Positions 5,635 to 10,946 of a stretch of 10,946 nt of DNA are shown here, in pieces. The stretch's first letter is position 1. Every line of letters begins with the position of its first letter. The position numbers and the translations under genes were made by a program. Under the pieces are notes generated by a model, which saw only the letters and a list, made by a program, of their open reading frames with translations, made no database searches and was not told where the DNA came from. Where the stretch lies: the NCBI GenBank assembly GCA_964558295.1, contig CAZLDQ010000194.1:1-10946 (forward strand). Reading direction: 5' to 3'. The stretch is from JBDKTH01 sp964558295 (GTDB lineage: Bacteria; Planctomycetota; Planctomycetia; Pirellulales; Thermoguttaceae).

Positions 5635-7014
5635 ATGGCAAGGCTTCCTTTCAACTCCTGGCGTCTGGCCACGTGGGCCCTCGCAGTTCTGTGGTTTGCC
5701 TCTCCCACGCCCACACTCCGTGCCGATCCCCCGGGCCTTTCCGAGTCGGCCGAGAATCTGCTCCGCCTCGATTCGGCGACGCGTGATCGGCTGGCGCAGG
5801 GCGAGGGAATCGTGGAGATCGCCCCCGTGATCTTGCCGGAAAAGGAAGCCTTGCTCGGCGTCAACGATCACTTTGGCTGGCCCGTGGGCGTGAAGGCGGG
5901 AGACTCGCTCGTCGTCGTCTTCCATCGGCTTCCGACGCACTGGGGAGGCAAAGACAAACGCAACCCGTTCTCCAGTTCTGCGGTCGTCGTCCGCTCGACC
6001 GACGGCGGGCAAAGCTGGTCAACGCCGTTGGACCTGAAGAGCTTGGTCCAAACGCCAACCCGCGGCTGCCGACTCGGTTTTGGCAACACCCTCGGCCTGG
6101 ACGCCGGCGGCGCCGTGGTCGTGGTCACCTCCTACGGCGTCTTCCGTTCCGAGGATCAAGGGGCCACGTGGCGTCATCTCTCGGGCGCCTTCGGGGAAAC
6201 ACAGCTTGCTGGCCCGCGGACCAACAACGGGCCGCGGCTGCTTTTGCACCCAAAGTACGGTCTGGTCGCCCCGGGACACAATACGGCGGAAAACGCCGGC
6301 CGCAGCAAACGCAATCCCGACGGCACGCCCTACATCGCCCCGGAACTCTGGATGCGCTGGTCGACCGACGGCGGCCAGAGCTGGTCGGAGACGAAGCAGG
6401 ACCTGCCCGAATTCGCCACACCGATTGAGCCGACCCTGCTACTCGACGACGGGGCCTTGCTGGTGGTTGCCCGCTGCCATGGCCCCGAGAGCTTCGAGTC
6501 GGCAACCGGGACCTGGCGTTACATCCAGCTTTGGTCCCGCACCGGGTGGCTGCCGTTGGAAGCCGCATTCTCGACGATCCGCGCCACGGGGGTCGGTAAG
6601 GGTTACACCGGCCCGTGGACCCAGGATACCGTGGACCTGAGCTTTAACCCCGTCACCAAACGCATCGAGTGCCTGGCCACCGATCGCAACGGCGACGCCG
6701 GCGCGGGTGGCGAGAATCAACGTAATTGCCAAACGCTCAATCTCTGGAGCATCGCCCCGGAGGCGTTCCGGCAAGGCGATTCCCAGTGGCAGTTTGAAGG
6801 GACGCTCCTCAAACGCCTGGGCCTGATGAGCAAGGGCGAGATCGACGGAATGCACCCCGGCGCGGCCGTCATCGACCCGGCGGCGGGCGTCCAACACATT
6901 TTCATCTATGCCGGACAGCCCCAAGGTCCCTCAGGGATCTTCCGGATCACCCGATCGCTCGACACGCCGCGGGTCCGCCAATGGCTGATGCTGCCATCGG
7001 CGGCGAAGAAGTGA
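5635..7014 (+). CDS. Secreted sialidase-like (Asp-box/BNR) protein
   Basis: This 459-residue protein has a signal peptide (residues 1-30, cleavage likely after LRA) and three Asp-box motifs of the form S-x-D-x-G-x-x-W: STDGGQSW (121-128), SEDQGATW (172-179) and STDGGQSW (243-250). Asp boxes mark the six-bladed beta-propeller of sialidases and related glycan hydrolases or binding proteins. I do not see a convincing F/YRIP arginine motif of GH33 sialidases, so actual sialidase activity is uncertain and the substrate may be a different acidic or decorated glycan. ATG 5635 has TGAGGAG at 5619-5625, 9 nt upstream; the open frame extends back to 5512, but that part overlaps the lipoprotein gene in another frame. 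It is the last gene of the operon and its final 84 bp overlap the convergent flavoprotein gene. Confidence 0.9.
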   Translation: MARLPFNSWRLATWALAVLWFASPTPTLRADPPGLSESAENLLRLDSATRDRLAQGEGIVEIAPVILPEKEALLGVNDHFGWPVGVKAGDSLVVVFHRLPTHWGGKDKRNPFSSSAVVVRSTDGGQSWSTPLDLKSLVQTPTRGCRLGFGNTLGLDAGGAVVVVTSYGVFRSEDQGATWRHLSGAFGETQLAGPRTNNGPRLLLHPKYGLVAPGHNTAENAGRSKRNPDGTPYIAPELWMRWSTDGGQSWSETKQDLPEFATPIEPTLLLDDGALLVVARCHGPESFESATGTWRYIQLWSRTGWLPLEAAFSTIRATGVGKGYTGPWTQDTVDLSFNPVTKRIECLATDRNGDAGAGGENQRNCQTLNLWSIAPEAFRQGDSQWQFEGTLLKRLGLMSKGEIDGMHPGAAVIDPAAGVQHIFIYAGQPQGPSGIFRITRSLDTPRVRQWLMLPSAAKK

Positions 7015-8478
7015 CGACCAGCGATGCCAAGTCTCTTCTACCAAGAGCCGCAGTGAAGGCGAAGGACCGTACCGACATCGATCGGCCAGACGTTGAAGCA
7101 ACTCGAACCGGCTGGGATGGCAGGCCACGATGTCGGTCAAGGCCGACAGGGGGAGGTTGTAGGTGCTGAGCAACAAAAGAGGCGCGATCAATTCACTCGC
7201 CTCCTCGGCGACCAGGCACCCCCCGACAAATTCCCCCGTCGCCCGCCGCACCTGGACCGCCGCATAGCCCGTTTCCCGTCCTTCGAGCACCGCCTGGTCA
7301 GTCTCGGCCACCAATGCGCGATAGGTGTCGATGGTCATCGCCTTGGCGGTCAGTTCTGCTGGGGAAGGCCCCACGCGGACCACCTCTGGATCAGTCCAAA
7401 CGCAATGGGCCATGGTCAGGCAGTCCACCCGGCGCGGCCGCCAAGCCAACGCGTTGGCCGCACAGCGCCGGGCAAGCATTTCAACCAATTCGGGGCTGAG
7501 AGACTCTGGGCCACACACTTCGCCGGTCGCGAAGATCCGGCGATTCGTCGTGCGTAGCCACGGATCCACGACAATCCCTCGGGGAGTGGTCGCCACGCCG
7601 GCCACCTCCGGCCGTAAACCGCCCCACTCGACGTCACAGGGCGAGTTGAGGAGGATTTGATCGGCAAACAGCTTCTTTTTCGTCCCCCCATGCGCGATCA
7701 CCACCCCCCGCTGGGTCCCCGTACGTTCAATCTCCCACGACGAACACGCTAAGACAAGTTGAATCCCTTCCGCCTCCAATTGACGTTGGACAATCGCCGC
7801 CGCCTCGGCGGGCTCCTCGGGCAGGATACGTGGGGCAGCGCCGATCAGGTGCACCTCGCTTCCTAGACGGCGAAACGTCTGGGCCCATTGGCATTCCCAG
7901 GGGCCCAAGCCCACCACGATCAACCGTTCGGGCAACTGCTCCAGATCCAGCAGTGTGGCGTCGTTCAGCAAGCCAACCTCCGCCGCACCGCGAACCTCGG
8001 AAAGCGCGGACCGAGTCGGAAGGGTCAACACGGCCCGACGAAAGACGATTTCCCGGCCGTTGGTCTCCACAGCATCCGGACGCGAAAAAACCGCCGGCCC
8101 CGGATAGAGGTCGATTCTCGCATCAGCGAGTTGCTCCAGCACACGGGCCTCGACCAGTCGTGCGGCAAGTTCCCGCGCCTGATGGAGTAGTACCGAAAAC
8201 TCCAGCGGCCCACTGCGGCGACTTTCTTGGACGCCCCGCGCCGCCTGACGAAGGGCATGGGCAACCCCCCACTGGCTGAGACGCGAGCGAGCGGGGGTCT
8301 CCTCCGTGACGATCATCGCCACCCGTCGGCCCCTTACCGCCCCTTCGCGAGCAGCCGCGGCGGCGGTCAACCGCTCGCCGATCACGACCAAATCATAGCG
8401 GGCCGGCACCGGTTGCGAACGATGGCCACACCCCTCCTCTTGCAGGACTTGCTGCCGTTGGTCGACCGGGGATGCCAT
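6931..8478 (-). CDS. Class I pyridine nucleotide-disulfide oxidoreductase family flavoprotein, SthA-like, degenerate
   Basis: This 515-residue protein has the layout of soluble transhydrogenase/dihydrolipoamide dehydrogenase: FAD domain from YDLVVIG (28-34), NAD(P) domain from LIVVGLGPWE (186-195), second FAD contact RIFATGE (314-320), and dimer domain with WTDPEVVRVG (361-370) and HPSRFE (454-459, matching the family's HPTxxE). Key motifs are eroded. The first GxGxxG reads GERLTA (34-39), the second has E195 for the third Gly, and the redox-disulfide region (about 62-80, SRLSQWGVAHALR) has no cysteine; its QWG resembles the THWG of SthA. It may be an altered or redox-inactive paralogue. ATG 8478 (minus) has AGGAAGG about 5 nt upstream; an in-frame extension to 8685 translates an intergenic repeat and is rejected. 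The last 27 residues are Arg-rich and read antisense to the sialidase-like gene. Confidence 0.85.
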   Translation of the reverse strand: MASPVDQRQQVLQEEGCGHRSQPVPARYDLVVIGERLTAAAAAREGAVRGRRVAMIVTEETPARSRLSQWGVAHALRQAARGVQESRRSGPLEFSVLLHQARELAARLVEARVLEQLADARIDLYPGPAVFSRPDAVETNGREIVFRRAVLTLPTRSALSEVRGAAEVGLLNDATLLDLEQLPERLIVVGLGPWECQWAQTFRRLGSEVHLIGAAPRILPEEPAEAAAIVQRQLEAEGIQLVLACSSWEIERTGTQRGVVIAHGGTKKKLFADQILLNSPCDVEWGGLRPEVAGVATTPRGIVVDPWLRTTNRRIFATGEVCGPESLSPELVEMLARRCAANALAWRPRRVDCLTMAHCVWTDPEVVRVGPSPAELTAKAMTIDTYRALVAETDQAVLEGRETGYAAVQVRRATGEFVGGCLVAEEASELIAPLLLLSTYNLPLSALTDIVACHPSRFELLQRLADRCRYGPSPSLRLLVEETWHRWSSLLRRRWQHQPLADPRRVERSGDPEDP

Positions 8479-8587
8479 GGTCGCCTTCCTGTTCGTGAAG
8501 CGATCCCATGGAAGCATTATAGGCGGAGAGAAGAGCCCCGGAAGGATTCTCCTGCCTTGCAACCTGACCGATTTTGACACACAAGAC

Positions 8588-8689
8588 CTGTAGGGGGCGT
8601 CCTTTGTGGCGTTCCGTCGTTTCTGCTTCCCGGAACGCCACGAAAGGCGTTCCCTACAGAATCGACTGCCGGTTTTGTTCGTCAAAACC
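8588..8689. repeat. Structured intergenic repeat, copy A
   Basis: Three stems are visible. The outer arms are CTGTAGGGGGCG (8588-8599) and CGTTCCCTACAG (8648-8659), pairing over 12 bp with two G-U. Inside them is a perfect 11-bp hairpin, GTGGCGTTCCG (8606-8616) with CGGAACGCCAC (8631-8641). Downstream is a hairpin GGTTTTG-TTCGT-CAAAACC (8671-8689). A second copy lies at 9832-9921; copy A differs mainly by about 11 extra bases (8660-8670) before the last stem. It resembles a non-autonomous extragenic repeat or structured RNA element. No transposase is nearby. Confidence 0.8.
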
Positions 8690-8800
8690 CATTAGGGGGG
8701 GCAAAGCACGTAAACCCATCTGCACGGCACCGAATGCGCGGATTAGGTAAAGTTTGCGGGCCAATCTCCCGATAGGACAGTCCAGCGTATGCTCCGTCTC

Positions 8801-8814
8801 CCCTGGTTCCAGGG
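8801..8814. promoter_or_regulatory. Short dyad upstream of the FliN-type gene
   Basis: CCCTGG-TT-CCAGGG is a perfect 6-bp inverted repeat with a 2-bp spacer, 29 bp before ATG 8844. The spacer is too short for a stable RNA loop, so it would be a protein-binding dyad if functional. It could also be chance. Confidence 0.25.
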
Positions 8815-8843
8815 TGCTTCGTCCTTAAGCTGTCATTGCTCCC

Positions 8844-9809
8844 ATGTCTGAGTTCAGCCCAAGTATCGTCGCGGCAGTGGTACAAGCGTGCCAGCAGGGG
8901 GCCGAAGAGGCTGCCGCGGCACTGAATCGGACCTTGAACTCTCAGGTAAAGCTCGCCGTGGGCAACCCCGCGACGATCACGCTGGCCGCACTCCAAGAAC
9001 AACTGGCGGGTCCGGGCTTGGCGATCGTGTTGACCATCGGCGGGGCAGGCGCCGTCGTATTGTTGCCGGAGAGTTCAGGGCTTCTTCCCGCTTGGTGTGC
9101 GACCCCCGACGCCACGGGTACAAGCAAGTTGACTACCTTGGCACAAGAACTGGGAATGCTCCTTGTGCCCGAGGAGTTCATGCCCGAAGATTTTGCCGCC
9201 GGCTGTGTGGCCAATTTAAGTAACGGGCTAAGGGCAGGTGAGGTGGCCGCCGACGCGGCCGTGCTTCCCCTGGAACTCCAGGGGGCGGCAAGCACCAAGA
9301 CGATGTACTTGGTCTGGCCGGTGGCCAAACCGGCAAGTGTCCTCTCCGGCGGCGGAGCGCCGGCCAAACCGGTCGAGCAGCGTGCCGCAGTATCGCCCCC
9401 CCCGGCCGCAGCAGCTCCAGTATCGCCTCCCCCGGCCGCACGAGCGGCCGCGTCGGCCAAGCCGGCGGCGGCCAAACAACCAAAGCGTCCGCTTTCGGTC
9501 AACGAACTCCCACTCTACATCCGCAGCCTGCTTCGGATCCAGGTCCCCGTGGTCGTTACCTTGGCCCAGAAGCGACAATTGCTCAGCCGCATCATGGAAT
9601 TGGGCCCCGGGTCGATCATCCAGTTCGACAAGTCGTGCGAGGAGATGCTCGACTTGGACATCGGCGGGCGGCGAGTGGCCACCGGTGAGGCCGTCAAGGT
9701 GGGCGACAAATTCGGCCTGCGAATCAGTGCCATCACGTTGCCCGAGGAACGCTTCGGCACGCTCCGCAAGGATGGCGTGCCCATCCGTCCCGCCAAGCGG
9801 TTTGCTTAG
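8844..9809 (+). CDS. fliN: FliN/SpoA-type flagellar motor switch protein with extra N-terminal domain
   Basis: This 321-residue protein ends in a clear SpoA (FliM/FliN C-terminal) domain at about 222-296: LPLYIRSLLRIQVPVVVTLA (222-241), then LGPGSIIQF (253-261), the acidic LDLDIGG (269-275), and VATGEAVKVGDKFGLRI (278-294). FliN forms the lower C-ring of the flagellar motor on the cytoplasmic face and takes part in rotation switching and export. Ordinary FliN is only about 100-140 residues. Here a 160-residue N-terminal domain (which I cannot assign; possibly a diverged FliY- or FliM-like domain) is joined by a Pro/Ala/Lys linker (about 164-216). The start ATG 8844 has no clear Shine-Dalgarno. 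No other flagellar or type III secretion gene is in the window. A role in a secretion system rather than flagella is possible, but the FliN-type assignment of the C-terminal domain is firm. Confidence 0.87.
   Translation: MSEFSPSIVAAVVQACQQGAEEAAAALNRTLNSQVKLAVGNPATITLAALQEQLAGPGLAIVLTIGGAGAVVLLPESSGLLPAWCATPDATGTSKLTTLAQELGMLLVPEEFMPEDFAAGCVANLSNGLRAGEVAADAAVLPLELQGAASTKTMYLVWPVAKPASVLSGGGAPAKPVEQRAAVSPPPAAAAPVSPPPAARAAASAKPAAAKQPKRPLSVNELPLYIRSLLRIQVPVVVTLAQKRQLLSRIMELGPGSIIQFDKSCEEMLDLDIGGRRVATGEAVKVGDKFGLRISAITLPEERFGTLRKDGVPIRPAKRFA
9388..9440 (+). repeat. 30-bp direct repeat encoding the SPPPAA linker
   Basis: Two 23-bp blocks, CAGTATCGCC(C/T)CCCCCGGCCGCA at 9388-9410 and 9418-9440, are identical except for one base and are spaced with a 30-bp period. 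They encode the duplicated VSPPPAA units of the FliN-type linker. The period is a multiple of three, so gain or loss keeps frame and changes linker length by ten residues. Confidence 0.85.
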
Positions 9810-9831
9810 TGCCCGCCACTGGGAGACGGTG

Positions 9832-9921
9832 CTGTCGAGAACGACCTCCGTGGCGTTTCGCCGTTTCTGCTTTCCCAAACGCCACAGGGGGCGTTCCCTA
9901 CAGGTTTTGTTCGCCCAAACC
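9832..9921. repeat. Structured intergenic repeat, copy B
   Basis: This is the second copy of the element at 8588-8689. Outer arms are CTGTCGAGAACG (9832-9843) and CGTTCCCTACAG (9892-9903), pairing 10 of 12. The inner hairpin is GTGGCGTTT (9850-9858) with AAACGCCAC (9877-9885), and GGTTT/AAACC (9903-9907, 9917-9921) close a last loop. Shared blocks with copy A include CGTTTCTGCTT, AACGCCAC, GGCGTTCCCTACAG and GGTTTTGTTCG. It lies between the convergent 3' ends of the FliN-type gene and asnS, so it could serve as a shared 3' structure, though there is no T-run. Confidence 0.8.
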
Positions 9922-9964
9922 GTACAGCGTGAATCGCGGTCTTCCCAGAATCACGCAAGATCAT

Positions 9965-10946
9965 TCAAAAATCGGCACTGCCGGGAGTCCGAGGGAAATG
10001 GATCACATCGCGGATGTTTCCCATGCCGGTGATGAACTGGAGCACCCGCTCCAAGCCCAACCCGAATCCCGAATGGGGCACCGTGCCATAACGCCGCAAG
10101 TCGATGTACCACCAGTAGCTTTCGGGGTTGAGCCCCTGTTCTTGCATCCGCTGGAGCAGCACGTCAAGCCGCTCTTCACGTTGACTGCCGCCGATGATCT
10201 CGCCCACCTTGGGCACTAGTACGTCCATCGCCCGCACCGTGCGTTCGTCGTCGTTCACCCGCATATAAAACGGCTTGATCGTGCGGGGATAGTCGAAAAG
10301 GATCACCGGGCATTTGAAATGCACCTCGGTAAGGTAACGTTCATGCTCAGCCTGTAGATCGAGCCCCCAACGCACGGGAAACTCGAACGGGACATTGGCT
10401 TTCTCCAGAATCTTCACGGCCTCGGTATAGGAAAGCCGCACGAACTTGCTCGCGATGATCCCCTCCAGGGTCGACCGCACGGTCGTGTCGATCCGCTGGT
10501 TGAAGAACTCCATATCCTCCGCGCAGCGTTGGAGCACGTCGCGGAAGATTCGTTTCAGGAACCGCTCGGCCAGGTTCATGTTGTCTTCCAACTCGAAGAA
10601 GGCCATCTCCGGTTCGACCATCCAGAATTCGGCCAAGTGCCGGGAAGTGTTGGAATTCTCCGCACGGAACGTGGGGCCGAAGGTGTAGATCTTCCCCATC
10701 CCGCAGGCCAACGCCTCGCCTTCGAGCTGACCGCTCACGGTCAGATAGGTAGGCCGGTCAAAAAAGTCCTGCGTATAGTCCACCTCAGATTCGACGACCG
10801 GCGGGTTGGCCAGCTTGAGCGTGGTTACCTGAAACATCGCCCCGGCCCCTTCGCAGTCACTGGCCGTGATGATCGGGGTAGGGATGTAGTAGCAGCCCTC
10901 TTCCTGGAAGAGCGGGTGGTTCGAGTGGGTCACGGCGTGACGCACG
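9965..10946 (-). CDS. asnS: Asparaginyl-tRNA synthetase, N-terminus cut by window edge
   Basis: The enzyme charges tRNA(Asn) with asparagine using ATP in the cytoplasm. The visible 326 or so codons are the class IIb catalytic domain. They include the motif 1 region with IPTPIITASDCEGAGAMFQV (21-40 of the fragment), motif 2 FRAENSNTSRHLAEFWMVE (93-111), and motif 3 GFGLGLERVLQFITG (293-307), ending FPRTPGSADF, the usual AsnRS C-terminus. The AsnRS rather than AspRS assignment rests on SDCEGAGxMF, the compact architecture and the ending. The first visible codon (GTG) is internal. By comparison with the roughly 460-residue bacterial enzyme, about 140 residues, including the OB-fold anticodon-binding domain, lie beyond 10946. 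It converges on the FliN-type gene with repeat copy B between them. All catalytic motifs look intact. Confidence 0.97.
   Translation of the reverse strand, partial: VRHAVTHSNHPLFQEEGCYYIPTPIITASDCEGAGAMFQVTTLKLANPPVVESEVDYTQDFFDRPTYLTVSGQLEGEALACGMGKIYTFGPTFRAENSNTSRHLAEFWMVEPEMAFFELEDNMNLAERFLKRIFRDVLQRCAEDMEFFNQRIDTTVRSTLEGIIASKFVRLSYTEAVKILEKANVPFEFPVRWGLDLQAEHERYLTEVHFKCPVILFDYPRTIKPFYMRVNDDERTVRAMDVLVPKVGEIIGGSQREERLDVLLQRMQEQGLNPESYWWYIDLRRYGTVPHSGFGLGLERVLQFITGMGNIRDVIHFPRTPGSADF

Larger units (their letters stand above)
8479..8843. other. 365-bp divergent intergenic region
   Basis: This region separates the divergent starts of the flavoprotein (-) and the FliN-type gene (+). It contains repeat copy A (8588-8689) and a small dyad (8801-8814). 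I see no convincing pair of promoter hexamers for either gene, no tRNA-like fold and no credible small gene. The FliN-type gene lacks a visible Shine-Dalgarno sequence, whereas the flavoprotein has one. Confidence 0.6.

Noticed and set aside
8479..8685. 69-codon N-terminal extension of the flavoprotein
   Set aside because: It translates the intergenic repeat; ATG 8478 has AGGAAGG just upstream and leads into the FAD domain.
8754..8776. TTGCGG ... GATAGG as a promoter for the FliN-type gene
   Set aside because: The spacer is only 11 bp, too short for sigma70 recognition.
8588..9921. CRISPR or insertion-sequence ends
   Set aside because: Only two copies over 1.2 kb apart, each with internal dyads, no spacers of regular size, no transposase or cas gene.

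Overview
The window looks like a chromosomal segment of a planctomycete, probably of the Pirellulales type. The main evidence is a tandem pair of DUF1559 proteins. Each has a type IV pilin-like N-terminus (FTLVELLVVIAIIGILIALL) and a C-terminal H-x9-DG motif, a family greatly expanded in that phylum. A transthyretin-like lipoprotein, a GntR regulator fused to a LacI-type sensor domain and an Asp-box sialidase-like protein accompany them. The DNA is GC-rich, densely coding, and its genes mostly have clear Shine-Dalgarno sequences. I see no RNA genes, insertion sequences, integrases or CRISPR arrays.

Layout. 151-1944 (+): an exported serine hydrolase of the class C beta-lactamase/esterase fold, then a Uma2-type (DUF820) nuclease-fold protein. 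1945-2123: a regulatory gap with a strong promoter candidate and several ATCTGT/ACAGAT elements. 2124-7014 (+): an apparent operon of regulator, DUF1559 protein, DUF1559 paralogue, small lipoprotein and secreted Asp-box protein. Gaps are 40, 124, 28 and 13 bp; the largest holds a strong GC-rich hairpin. 6931-8478 (-): a flavoprotein of the soluble transhydrogenase/dihydrolipoamide dehydrogenase family with eroded cofactor motifs and no redox cysteines; its 3' end overlaps the sialidase-like gene by 84 bp, tail to tail. 8844-9809 (+): a FliN-type protein with an extra N-terminal domain and a Pro/Ala linker. 9965-10946 (-): asparaginyl-tRNA synthetase, cut by the window edge.

How it fits together. 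The operon reads as a surface module. A one-component regulator would sense a small ligand (probably a sugar, by family) and control pseudopilin-like surface proteins, a lipoprotein and a secreted carbohydrate-active or carbohydrate-binding protein. This is inferred from gene order and family knowledge; the ligand and substrate cannot be read from the sequence.

The most distinctive non-coding signal is a two-copy structured intergenic repeat (8588-8689 and 9832-9921) flanking the FliN-type gene. Its nested inverted repeats are conserved between copies, with one compensatory base-pair change.
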